Below, piece after piece: positions 17,867-24,529 of a stretch of DNA of 64,000 nt. Source of the DNA: Caballeronia novacaledonica (lineage in GTDB: Bacteria; Pseudomonadota; Gammaproteobacteria; Burkholderiales; Burkholderiaceae); the NCBI RefSeq assembly GCF_900258035.1, contig NZ_OGTP01000017.1, positions 1-64,000 on the forward strand, written 5' to 3'. Below the pieces are notes generated by a model. It made no database searches. It saw nothing but the letters and a program-made list of their open reading frames with translations, and was not told the origin of the DNA. A program made the translations under genes and the position numbers. Position 1 is the stretch's first letter, and each line of letters opens with the position of its first letter.

Positions 17867-17888
17867 GATGTTCTCCTGATATCGAGCG

Positions 17889-18146
17889 TTAGACCTTCAC
17901 GCCGCCGAGCAGGCTGCCGACCGCGTCGAGCGACTTCGTGACGTTGGTCAGATCCACGTTCGTGTGCGTCGAGGCATCGACTTGCGTCACCGGGGCGACG
18001 TTGGTCTGCGGGCTGGCGAACGAGAAGCCGCTCACCGAGTTGGCGTTGATGCCGTTGTTCTGGAAGATGCTCGCGCCGCCGACGATAGCGCCCATTTCAG
18101 CGCGGCCGAGTTCTTTGCTCACTGCGAGGTTGTCGATCTTCAGCAT
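17889..18146 (-). CDS. Double-glycine-leader peptide, array copy 2 (chimeric)
   Basis: An 85-residue paralogue with the same leader as copy 1 (MLKIDNLAVSKELGRAEMGA then IVGG) but a core like copies 3 and 5 (STHTNVDLTNVTKSL, with DAVGSLLGGVKV). The leader of one subtype joined to the core of the other suggests gene conversion or unequal recombination within the array. It lies 22 nt upstream of copy 1 in the transcript, with its own AGGAG ribosome site. No cysteine in the core; rich in Asn, Ser, Thr and Val. Function unknown. Confidence 0.85.
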   Translation of the reverse strand: MLKIDNLAVSKELGRAEMGAIVGGASIFQNNGINANSVSGFSFASPQTNVAPVTQVDASTHTNVDLTNVTKSLDAVGSLLGGVKV

Positions 18147-18194
18147 GATGTTCTCCTGATAACTTGAATGGATGAGTGAGTGATTGATCGAGGC

Positions 18195-18452
18195 TTAGAG
18201 CTTCACGCCGCCGAGCACGCTGCCCACTGCGTCGAGCGACTTCGTGACGTTGGTCAGATCGACGTTCGTGTGCGTGGAAGCATCGACTTGCGTAACCGGC
18301 GCGACGTTGGTCTGCGGGCTGGCGAAAGCGAAGCCGCCGATCGAGTTCGCGTTGATGCCGTTGTTCTGGAAGATGCTCGCGCCGCCGACGATGGCGCCCA
18401 TTTCTTCACGGTCGAGTTCTTTGCTGACTGCGAGGTTGTCGAGTTTCAACAT
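18195..18452 (-). CDS. Double-glycine-leader peptide, array copy 3
   Basis: An 85-residue paralogue of the second leader subtype (MLKLDNLAVSKELDREEMGA then IVGG). Core differences from the others: SIGGFAF and GSVLGGVKL. It lies inside the left unit of a 680-bp duplicated segment and is the counterpart of copy 5, exactly 967 bp away. CCGGAG precedes the ATG. It follows copy 4 by 43 nt in the same transcript. Function unknown; a secreted peptide is the working idea. Confidence 0.85.
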   Translation of the reverse strand: MLKLDNLAVSKELDREEMGAIVGGASIFQNNGINANSIGGFAFASPQTNVAPVTQVDASTHTNVDLTNVTKSLDAVGSVLGGVKL

Positions 18453-18495
18453 GATGGTTCTCCGGATGACTGTGTGGTTAGGGATGAATTAATCT

Positions 18496-18753
18496 TCAGA
18501 CCGCGACGCCGCCGAGCAGGCTGCCGATCGAGGAGAGCGACTTGGTGATGTTCTTCACATCGACGTCGGTGTGTTGCGATGCATCGACTTGCGTCACGGG
18601 GGCGACGTTGGTTTGCGGGCTGGCGAAAGCGAAGCCGCTGATCGAGTTGGCGTTGATGCCGTTGTTCTGGAAGATGCTTGCGCCGCCGACGATAGCGCCC
18701 ATTTCAGCACGGCCGAGTTCTTTGCTGACTGCGAGGTTTTCGATCTTCAACAT
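18496..18753 (-). CDS. Double-glycine-leader peptide, array copy 4 (first gene of unit 2)
   Basis: An 85-residue paralogue (MLKIENLAVSKELGRAEMGA then IVGG; core with SQHTDVDVKNITKSLSSIGS, ending GGVAV). It is the first gene of the promoter-distal unit that contains copies 4, 3, 2 and 1. Its 5' leader (about 97 nt) is almost identical to that of copy 6 and carries a small hairpin (CTCGCA/TGCGAG) and CAGGAG before the ATG. A perfect 16-bp palindrome lies 98 bp upstream. Copy 6 is its duplicate, differing at few residues. Confidence 0.87.
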   Translation of the reverse strand: MLKIENLAVSKELGRAEMGAIVGGASIFQNNGINANSISGFAFASPQTNVAPVTQVDASQHTDVDVKNITKSLSSIGSLLGGVAV

Positions 18754-18850
18754 GATGTAGCTCCTGGGATTCGGTTGGGTTGGTTGAGCACCAATCGTTG
18801 CGCTCGCAGCTACTTATGCGAGGGCTGTGCCAGGTGAGGCTGGAAGATCC

Positions 18851-18866
18851 GTTAGGTTAACCTAAC
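18851..18866. promoter_or_regulatory. Perfect 16-bp palindrome, candidate operator of peptide unit 2
   Basis: GTTAGGTTAACCTAAC is its own reverse complement and begins 98 bp upstream of the copy 4 ATG. A degenerate version occupies the identical position upstream of copy 6. An AT-rich stretch with a TATAAAT box lies just beyond it on the promoter side (about 18873-18880 read on the minus strand), so the palindrome could overlap the transcription start. Which regulator binds is unknown. Confidence 0.55.
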
Positions 18867-19109
18867 TCGCTGATTTATAGAGATAAAAATATAGAATGAT
18901 GCGAGATATAGGGTGATTCAGGCTCGCCGCCATCGGTCCAGTTGTCGGCCATCGAAAGACAGGCGATCTGAATCTGTCGGTTTGCAACGAACAGGCGTCA
19001 TTGGGACAAGACGAGGGAGAACGCGGCGCAAATTCAAGAGGATAACGAAGTATTTATAGCGAGATGCGGACACTCGCGTAGAGCGTCGCAATGGGAAGAG
19101 AAAGACGGG

Positions 19110-19140
19110 AAAAAGGGAGAAGGAAATTATTCCTTCTCCC
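19110..19140 (-). terminator. Intrinsic terminator of peptide-array unit 1
   Basis: On the minus strand an 11-bp perfect stem (GGGAGAAGGAA with its complement, arms 19130-19140 and 19115-19125, loop TAAT) is followed directly by five U residues. It lies 22 bp after the stop of copy 5 and separates copies 6 and 5 from copies 4 to 1. A textbook rho-independent terminator. The rest of 18867-19109 is AT-rich promoter DNA with no gene. Confidence 0.88.
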
Positions 19141-19161
19141 TTGGATGAAGCTGGCTGTGTC

Positions 19162-19419
19162 TTACAGCTTCACGCCTTCCAGCAGGCTGCCGACCGACGA
19201 CAGCGACTTCGTGACGTTCGTCAGATCGACGTTCGTGTGCGTCGATGCATCGACTTGCGTCACCGGGGCGACGTTGGTTTGCGGGCTGGCGAACGAGAAG
19301 CCGCTCACCGAGTTCGCGTTGATGCCGTTGTTCTGGAAGATGCTCGCGCCGCCGACGATGGCGCCCATTTCTTCACGGTCGAGTTCTTTGCTGACGGCGA
19401 GGTTGTCGAGTTTCAACAT
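19162..19419 (-). CDS. Double-glycine-leader peptide, array copy 5
   Basis: An 85-residue paralogue of the LDN/DREE leader subtype, counterpart of copy 3 in the duplicated segment. Core: SVSGFSF, STHTNVDLTNVTKSLSSVGS, ending LLEGVKL. It is the second and last gene of unit 1, 43 nt after copy 6, and is followed by a strong intrinsic terminator. GGAG precedes the ATG. The invariant ASIFQNNGINANS block follows the GG of the leader. Function unknown. Confidence 0.86.
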   Translation of the reverse strand: MLKLDNLAVSKELDREEMGAIVGGASIFQNNGINANSVSGFSFASPQTNVAPVTQVDASTHTNVDLTNVTKSLSSVGSLLEGVKL

Positions 19420-19462
19420 GATGGTTCTCCGGATAGCTGTGTGGTTAGGGATGAAATGAGCT

Positions 19463-19720
19463 TCAGACCGCGACGCCGCCGAGCAGGCTGCCGACCGACG
19501 AGAGCGACTTGGTGATGTTCTTCACATCGACGTCGAGGTGTTGCGATGCATCGACTTGCGTCACCGGGGCGACGTTCGTTTGCGGGCTGGCGAAGGCGAA
19601 GCCGCTGATCGAGTTGGCGTTGATGCCGTTGTTCTGGAAGATGCTTGCGCCGCCGACGATAGCGCCCATTTCAGCACGGCCGAGTTCTTTGCTGACTGCG
19701 AGGTTTTCGATCTTCAACAT
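19463..19720 (-). CDS. Double-glycine-leader peptide, array copy 6 (first gene of unit 1)
   Basis: An 85-residue paralogue (leader of the IEN/GRAE subtype; core with SQHLDVDVKNITKSLSSVGS, ending GGVAV). It differs from copy 4 at only a few positions (for example Leu for Thr in SQHL). It heads unit 1, is preceded by a 97-nt leader shared with copy 4 and a CAGGAG ribosome site, and lies about 280 bp downstream of the alpha/beta hydrolase gene transcribed in the same direction. Confidence 0.87.
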   Translation of the reverse strand: MLKIENLAVSKELGRAEMGAIVGGASIFQNNGINANSISGFAFASPQTNVAPVTQVDASQHLDVDVKNITKSLSSVGSLLGGVAV

Positions 19721-19817
19721 GATGTAGCTCCTGGGATTCGGTTGGGTTGGTTGAGCACCAATCGTTGCGCTCGCAGCTACTTATGCGAGGGCTGTGCCAG
19801 GTGAGGCTAGAAGATCT

Positions 19818-19833
19818 GTTCGGTTAATCTAAC
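19818..19833. promoter_or_regulatory. Degenerate palindrome, candidate operator of peptide unit 1
   Basis: GTTCGGTTAATCTAAC differs at two of 16 positions from the perfect palindrome at 18851-18866 and lies at the same 98-bp distance from its gene's ATG. Its symmetry is broken by both changes, so the two units may respond differently to the same regulator. Function is inferred from position and conservation only. Confidence 0.45.
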
Positions 19834-19962
19834 GTGCTGATAAGAATGGATATCTTTGGGAGAAGGTGCGGCTTTTAATCGACCGGGAGCCGGAGATTGC
19901 GCGTCGAGATGTCGGGGGTGGAAAAACAGAGCGGGGATGTTTGTTGGTCTCGGACGAACACG

Positions 19963-19993
19963 GTCTTCGATACGGGGCTCCCGTATCGAAGAC
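19963..19993 (-). terminator. Long perfect hairpin after the hydrolase gene
   Basis: Fourteen-bp perfect arms (GTCTTCGATACGGG and its complement) with a 3-nt loop, starting 4 bp after the stop of the double hydrolase. The stem is strong, but the U-rich stretch comes about 35 nt later on the minus strand, so it may be a terminator or a 3'-end stabilising structure. It separates the hydrolase transcript from the peptide array. Confidence 0.6.
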
Positions 19994-19997
19994 GACA

Positions 19998-21824
19998 TCA
20001 AAGTTGCTGGGAAACGCCGAGCGGAGCGATAGGTTCGATGACCGGCTCGCTTCTGGGCTGCAGATCGTGGATGAACGTCTCGGACAGTGCAATCACGCTG
20101 GCGAGTGCGCGCGTGTCGTAGAGCGCGTGATCGACATCTCCGCACACGGCGGCCTTCACTCTCGTCGTACGCGAGAGCTTCTTTCCATGCCTGCCGAAGT
20201 GCGCATTGAGTTGATCGAGCCCTTCGTCACCCGCGCCGTAGACGAGCAGCGTGCGCACGCCTTTGCGTTCGAGCGCGTGAACGACGCTGTGCGGTTCAGT
20301 AAGCGACTGGTTGCCGCCGGTATGCACCGCTTTCCTGCGCGCCACGCCGGGCATCTGCGATTGCAATCGCGCCGCGGCATTCGATGCGAACGCCTTCACG
20401 ATCGGCTTGAGCCCACGCTGACCGCTCAACACGAGCCACCATTTCTTCGGCTTCAGAATGGCCGGACCGAGACGCGCCATCGTGTTGCGTCGCTGGTTCC
20501 TGAGCTCTTGCAGCGTCAGCCGCTCGGGGATGTAGAAGCGCTGCAGATTCACGGCGATCACGGCCGCGATAGCCGGCTCGATAAGCGATGCGCGCAACGC
20601 GCTATACGCACCCGAGCAGATGCCGAACGCGACGACGTTATCGTAGCCTTTGCGTTTGAGCCATGCGCCGGCTGTCGCGACATCTTCGATCGTGCTTTCG
20701 GCATGAATCGAAGCTGTCGTGTCCAGCGTTCCGTCCGGCGAACGCGCGGGGCTGTCGCCGATGCCGCGCGCGTCGAAGCGCAACGACGCAATGCCGCGTT
20801 GCGCCATTTCCCGCGCGATGCGCACCGACAGACGGCTGTCGCCCTGATGCACGCTGCCGGCCGTATTGGTAATGACGATGACCGGTCCACCTGCGAGTCT
20901 GTCGCGTGGCTCGCACAAGATGCCGAAGAGTCCGGCCGCGCCGAAGATCACCGTACGCTCGATGGCTTCCGGCGTTTCGATGATCGCATCGTCGCTCATG
21001 CTCGGCCGCGACGCCTTTCTCGCGCGGCCCGGCATGAGTTCCTCGAACTCGTCTTCGGCCATGCTCCGGGCGATCCATTGCGCGGCGCGCTCGAGCGTCT
21101 TTTCCGGCAAGGTAGACGAAGCGGTCTCCTGCATGAATTCGAAATAGTCGTCGAAACTTTCCGCCTGCACCTCGACGCCGCGATCGCGCAATGCAATGCA
21201 CAGCGACTGGCTCGCGCCGGGTCGCATATCGGCGACGAACACGCGCTTGGGCAACGCATGATGACGGCTCATGGACTTGGCGAGATCGAGCCCGCTCAAG
21301 CGGCTGCGAAACGCTTCGCTATAAACCTGCCCGAGCACATGAAAGGGCGAATCGATCTGCCTCGCTTGCACTTCCACGGGAAGATTTTCGACCCATGTCT
21401 TGCGCAAGGCCGTCAATTCACGCAGATAGTGGCGTCCGTTCACCACGGGCGCGAGCAGCGCGAGCGAATCCACGAGCGGATGTTGCGATGCCAGCGCCGC
21501 CAACGTGCCGCCCAGACGCAAGCCGCACAGCGTGACCTTGGTCACGCCCGTCTCGTGCCGCAAGCGTTCGACAGCCGCGCCGATATCCGCGACGAAGTCG
21601 TCGAGCCGATCGCTTTCGTGATCGATTCCGACGGAATCGCCGGTTGCGAGATAGTCGAAGCGCAGGACCGGAATCTCCTGCCGCGAAAGCTCCTCGGCCA
21701 GATAGCGCATGGCCTTGTGGCCCCATGCCTCTTCATGTCCGAAAGGGTTGCACAGCACGACTCCGTGGGTTCCCTGACCGACGTGAAGCCACCCGAAACG
21801 GCCTCCGAAGACGAGCGGTGTCAT
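19998..21824 (-). CDS. Tandem alpha/beta-hydrolase protein with replaced nucleophile serines
   Basis: A 608-residue protein with two alpha/beta-hydrolase domains (about 10-265 and 285-600). The first nucleophile elbow reads G-L-R-L-G (101-105), with arginine in place of serine; the second reads G-I-C-S-G (401-405), with cysteine there. Both have the oxyanion-side regions (CNPFGHEEAW; ITNTAGSVHQGD) of the family related to exosortase-associated hydrolases 1 and 2, which show similar elbows. No signal peptide, so probably cytosolic. It lies upstream of, and co-directional with, the peptide array. Substrate unknown; a role in acyl transfer or peptide handling is speculation. Confidence 0.82.
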   Translation of the reverse strand: MTPLVFGGRFGWLHVGQGTHGVVLCNPFGHEEAWGHKAMRYLAEELSRQEIPVLRFDYLATGDSVGIDHESDRLDDFVADIGAAVERLRHETGVTKVTLCGLRLGGTLAALASQHPLVDSLALLAPVVNGRHYLRELTALRKTWVENLPVEVQARQIDSPFHVLGQVYSEAFRSRLSGLDLAKSMSRHHALPKRVFVADMRPGASQSLCIALRDRGVEVQAESFDDYFEFMQETASSTLPEKTLERAAQWIARSMAEDEFEELMPGRARKASRPSMSDDAIIETPEAIERTVIFGAAGLFGILCEPRDRLAGGPVIVITNTAGSVHQGDSRLSVRIAREMAQRGIASLRFDARGIGDSPARSPDGTLDTTASIHAESTIEDVATAGAWLKRKGYDNVVAFGICSGAYSALRASLIEPAIAAVIAVNLQRFYIPERLTLQELRNQRRNTMARLGPAILKPKKWWLVLSGQRGLKPIVKAFASNAAARLQSQMPGVARRKAVHTGGNQSLTEPHSVVHALERKGVRTLLVYGAGDEGLDQLNAHFGRHGKKLSRTTRVKAAVCGDVDHALYDTRALASVIALSETFIHDLQPRSEPVIEPIAPLGVSQQL

Positions 21825-22342
21825 GCGTCGCCTCCGCTTCCAAAATTACCGACGCACGCACGCATCTTCCGGTAAAACGCGACGCCGGCAACGTCACGCA
21901 TCCCTAGGCCGCTCGATTTTCTAATAAGGTCGCGCATTTTGTTGAGTTTCTCATTGCACGTTTTGCAGGATTTAACATCCTTTCGATTCCTCAGTTCGGT
22001 GCGGTGGGCAACAAATTGACGATTTGGGTAAACCTTTATTGAAGGTGGGCGAGTTTTTCCGGGCGTTGGTCGGTCTAGGTGGTCAGAGTTGGAACAATGC
22101 GTTCTATCGGCAACATTAGTATTCCTGCCATTTATTTCAAAAGGTCACGCGTGAGGCAGTTCACGAGAACTTCGGCTCGCAGTCATTTCGGCTGCTCATG
22201 CGCACGTTGCCGGACATCTTGGCACGCGTGATCCGGTCTCGTAAGAACGGACAATATCCGTCAATATAGTTCGGTATGCTATTCAAGTGCTCTCATCGGT
22301 TCGTTGTCGTCGGCTCTCTGACCGGCTTGCTGGCTGCCTGCG
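21825..22342. other. AT-richer non-coding stretch
   Basis: About 520 bp without a convincing gene. Base composition is clearly lower in GC than the flanks, with runs such as TAAACCTTTATTGAAGG. It includes the promoter region of the hydrolase gene. A 74-codon frame at 22276-22500 is not supported, because the recognisable protein remnant there is in another frame. Confidence 0.5.
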
Positions 22343-22471
22343 TGGCTGAAGTTCTTCTTCGAGGTGGAAAGCAATGCGCTCGACGTGCTCATTCATTCGA
22401 TGCGCAGTGTGCGCGGCATCGGCTGGACGCTGCTGGGCGCGGATCATGTACGCACAGCGCAGCCGGCTTGA
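22343..22471 (+). pseudogene. Remnant of an OmpR/PhoB-type response regulator C-terminus
   Basis: In the frame starting TGG at 22343 the translation reads FFFEVESNALDVLIHSMR and then SVRGIGWTLLG to a stop at 22471. These are the recognition-helix region (ALDVLIHRLR) and the terminal hairpin (VRGIGW) of winged-helix response regulators, but the roughly 12 residues normally between them are missing, and there is no receiver domain or start upstream. It is an internally deleted fragment. Confidence 0.72.
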
Positions 22472-22549
22472 GTAATTCTGATCTAACTCTGCATGAATAA
22501 GATGTGCTTGCCGTCTTGTGAAATTCAATCATCCAACAAGGAGTGTCAT

Positions 22550-22876
22550 ATGAAGTCCGCCAAAGTTCTGCTTGCCCTGATCTGTGTTTGCGCCGCCGGT
22601 GCCGCCAGCGCGAAGGAAATAAAAGTTGCACCCGCGAAGATGACGTGCGCGGACTTCGTGCAGGTCGATGAAGCGTATCAACCTGCGCTCGTTTATTGGG
22701 TCGCCGGCGTCGACAAGCTCGGCGTGAAGGGAACGGAGACCACGGTGATCGATACGGAACAGCCTGTCGGCGCGACCGTCGCGGAAGCATGCAAGCTGGA
22801 GCCGAATACGAAGTTCGTGACGAAGGTCCGGTCCATGGTCAAGGCGAATCAAATCGCACTCTTCGATCACCATTGA
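22550..22876 (+). CDS. HdeA-like periplasmic acid-stress chaperone
   Basis: A 108-residue exported protein. Signal peptide of about 21 residues (MKSAKVLLALICVCAAGAAS), then the HdeA/HdeB core: MTCADFVQVDEAYQPALVYW and a second cysteine in AEACKLEP, the pair that forms the family disulfide. Members keep periplasmic proteins soluble at low pH. ATG 22550 follows AAGGAG. It stands alone between a pseudogene fragment and a 370-bp intergenic region. Confidence 0.83.
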   Translation: MKSAKVLLALICVCAAGAASAKEIKVAPAKMTCADFVQVDEAYQPALVYWVAGVDKLGVKGTETTVIDTEQPVGATVAEACKLEPNTKFVTKVRSMVKANQIALFDHH

Positions 22877-23129
22877 GGACGCGCGCTGTCGGTTGCTAGG
22901 TGACGAGATGAGTCGATACAGAACACGACTATCGTCGAAAAGCACGGCGAGCAAGACCTCTGACACGCGAGCCCGACGCTCACCTGGCCCTTGCAGGACA
23001 TGACATGCGGCATAACCGGGCTCGCGTTTCACCAGCACGCTTGACGGACGCTTAGCTCCGCGCGTGTGCTTTTGTCATACAAGGCACACGTTTTCCATTT
23101 GCAATTTTCCGGAACGCGGTATGATGAAT

Positions 23130-23152
23130 CGACATTACAAAGTGTAATGTCG
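23130..23152. promoter_or_regulatory. Perfect inverted repeat upstream of cupin gene
   Basis: Ten-bp arms CGACATTACA and TGTAATGTCG around a 3-nt centre, about 95 bp before the cupin start. The length and symmetry suit a dimeric repressor or response-regulator site. A second, shorter inverted repeat (ACAAATT / AATTTGT, 23160-23180) follows 7 bp later. No cognate regulator can be assigned. The remainder of 22877-23247 shows nothing else. Confidence 0.5.
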
Positions 23153-23247
23153 TCGGTGAACAAATTTCTTGTGAATTTGTCTGCCTAAAGACGAAATCGG
23201 GGCCATTCAGATTGCTGATGACCGTAAGCAACCGTAAAGGAGCCTTC

Positions 23248-23688
23248 ATGACATCACACGTTTTCGAGTCCGTGCGTCTGGACGACGTGTTGCTCGAATC
23301 AGATCCAATCGATCCGGCATGGATCCTCGAAGGCAATCCTGTCGCACGCAGCGGCAGATGGTCGCAAAGTCTCGACACCACGACGACCTCCTGGGTCTGG
23401 GACTGCACCGCCGGTCGTTTCAACTGGTACTTCGAAGAAGACGAGACAATCTATGTGATCGAAGGCGAAGTTATCATCACCGCAGAAGGCCAGGAACCGC
23501 GCATGCTGCGCGCGGGACACGCTGCATTGTTCTATGCGGGTACGCGCTCCGAGTGGTACGTGCCCAGATATGTGCGCAAGCATGCGATTCTGCGTCCGCA
23601 TATCACAAAACCCGTATTGCTTGCCCTCAAGGTGAGCCGCAAGCTCCAGAGTAAGCCCAGCGGATATCTTCCGCGCACGGCGGTCTGA
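23248..23688 (+). CDS. Cupin domain protein (Cupin_3 type)
   Basis: A 146-residue single-domain cupin of the DUF861/ureidoglycine aminohydrolase-like group: WDCTAGRFNWYFEEDETIYV followed by IEGEVIIT and the second motif RAGHAALFYAGTRSEWYV. Members typically bind a metal, but the usual histidines are partly replaced here by Glu/Asp. AAAGGAG lies 5 nt before ATG 23248; an upstream in-frame ATG (23212) has no such site. The MarR gene and its operator follow within 75 bp, so it may be part of the regulon. Substrate unknown. Confidence 0.8.
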   Translation: MTSHVFESVRLDDVLLESDPIDPAWILEGNPVARSGRWSQSLDTTTTSWVWDCTAGRFNWYFEEDETIYVIEGEVIITAEGQEPRMLRAGHAALFYAGTRSEWYVPRYVRKHAILRPHITKPVLLALKVSRKLQSKPSGYLPRTAV

Positions 23689-23699
23689 ATCGCGATCGC

Positions 23700-23728
23700 T
23701 TGACACAAGTTTCCGTGGAAACTAATAT
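23700..23728 (+). promoter_or_regulatory. Consensus sigma-70 promoter of the MarR gene
   Basis: TTGACA at 23700-23705 and TAATAT at 23723-23728 with exactly 17 bp between them: an almost perfect housekeeping promoter, rare in this GC-rich window. It lies 35 bp before the GTG start of the MarR gene. Because the TTG here is part of the -35 box, it should not be read as a start codon. Confidence 0.82.
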
Positions 23729-23743
23729 TGTTTCCACGGAAAC
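23709..23743. promoter_or_regulatory. Paired MarR-type operator overlapping the promoter
   Basis: Two 14-bp boxes, GTTTCCGTGGAAAC (23709-23722) and its exact reverse complement GTTTCCACGGAAAC (23730-23743), flank the -10 hexamer. The first fills the -35/-10 spacer and the second covers the transcription start. Each box is itself nearly palindromic. The geometry strongly suggests autorepression by the MarR protein encoded just downstream. Confidence 0.75.
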
Positions 23744-23762
23744 ATGCGTTAAAGAGCGATCT

Positions 23763-24227
23763 GTGAATGACATTCTTGGCAATCAGAATCCTCTGGAGCG
23801 GCACCTCGGATACTGGATGAGGCTCGTATCGAACGAGGTATCGAACGCTTTTGCGCGCGCACTGGCGGATCGGCAAATATCCGTCGCCGAATGGGTGGCG
23901 TTGAACCATATCGCAAGCAGGGCGCATTCGACCAGTTCGGCAATAGCCACATCGATCGGCATGACGAGGGGCGCCGTCTCCAAGATTCTCGACAAGCTCG
24001 AATCGAAAGGGCTCGTCTCACGCGTTGCGAGCGCAGATGACAATCGTGTGCAGACTCTGTCGCTCACGCGCGACGCGCGTCGCTTGCTACCCAAACTGAC
24101 CGCCATTGCGGACGCCAACGACGACCATTTCTTTTCCGTGCTCGACGAATCGGATCGAAACGCACTTCGAGCCCTGCTGCAAAAGCTCGCAGACCTCCAT
24201 CAGATTCGCGACATCCCGATCGAGTAA
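23763..24227 (+). CDS. MarR family transcriptional regulator
   Basis: A 154-residue regulator. The winged helix is visible at about 55-100: TSSAIATSIGMTRGAVSKIL, then DKLESKGLVSRVASADDNR with the wing, and LSLTRDARRLLPKL after it. GTG 23763 is chosen because the longer frame to 23700 would begin inside the -35 box. It should repress its own promoter through the paired boxes upstream and may also control the cupin gene. Effector unknown, possibly a phenolic compound or oxidant, as in other MarR proteins. Confidence 0.88.
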   Translation: MNDILGNQNPLERHLGYWMRLVSNEVSNAFARALADRQISVAEWVALNHIASRAHSTSSAIATSIGMTRGAVSKILDKLESKGLVSRVASADDNRVQTLSLTRDARRLLPKLTAIADANDDHFFSVLDESDRNALRALLQKLADLHQIRDIPIE

Positions 24228-24248
24228 CCTCTTTTAACTGGAACAGTG

Positions 24249-24529
24249 ATGAGTCAGGCGATCAAGAACCTTGCCGACGCCCAACAACGCGCGATGCAAG
24301 GCCGGCCGAAGTCCGGCGGATTTCCGTACCTTGCCGAAGTACTTCGACGTACCGGCATTCGATCGTGACGCACTGATCAATGCGTTACGGACGGATCCCC
24401 ACGTTTCTGCAGAGCGCGTGGAACGCCGGTGTTATCCGCTACGACGTCGACCTGATTCGCCGACGCGTAATCTATTCCGGATGTCAGGGCGAAGAATACA
24501 TTGGGCACTATCTTGAAGTGATAGTGTGA
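24249..24529 (+). pseudogene. DUF1398 family gene, frameshifted and internally deleted
   Basis: Three short pieces of one family lie in three frames in the correct order: MSQAIKNLADAQQRAMQGRP (from 24249), then VPAFDRDALINALRTD (about 24336-24390), then PTFLQSAWNAGVIRYDVDLI to the stop at 24527-24529. The conserved central segment normally between the first two pieces is absent. At least two frame changes and one deletion make it non-functional. Role of the intact family is poorly known. Confidence 0.68.

Larger units (their letters stand above)
18195..18874. repeat. Segmental duplication, left unit (about 680 bp)
   Basis: This segment, carrying copies 3 and 4, their spacer, the 5' leader and the palindromic site, recurs at 19162-19841 with a constant offset of 967 bp. 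Identity is near complete around copy 4 and its leader and drops in the 3' part of copy 3. Similarity stops abruptly after GCTGA at 18874. The 287 bp between the units is unrelated and holds the terminator at 19110-19140. Confidence 0.85.
19162..19841. repeat. Segmental duplication, right unit (about 680 bp)
   Basis: Partner of the segment at 18195-18874, offset 967 bp. It carries copies 5 and 6 with the same spacer (TGTGTGGTTAGGGATGAA shared), the same 5' leader and a degenerate form of the palindrome. The near identity of leader DNA, which is not protein-coding, indicates that the duplication is recent rather than selected convergence. Confidence 0.85.

Noticed and set aside
17609..19720. 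Periodic repeats suggesting a CRISPR array
   Set aside because: Units are 258-bp protein-coding genes with ribosome sites and protein-level conservation; there are no short identical repeats with unique spacers.
17609..19720. Lanthipeptide, sactipeptide or other cysteine-based RiPP precursor array
   Set aside because: The cores contain no cysteine, and no modification enzyme is nearby.
22276..22500. A 74-codon open frame as a gene
   Set aside because: The recognisable protein remnant (response-regulator C-terminus) is in a different frame over the same bases.
23700..23762. TTG 23700 as the start of the MarR gene
   Set aside because: This TTG is part of a TTGACA -35 box; the promoter and operator would lie inside the coding sequence.
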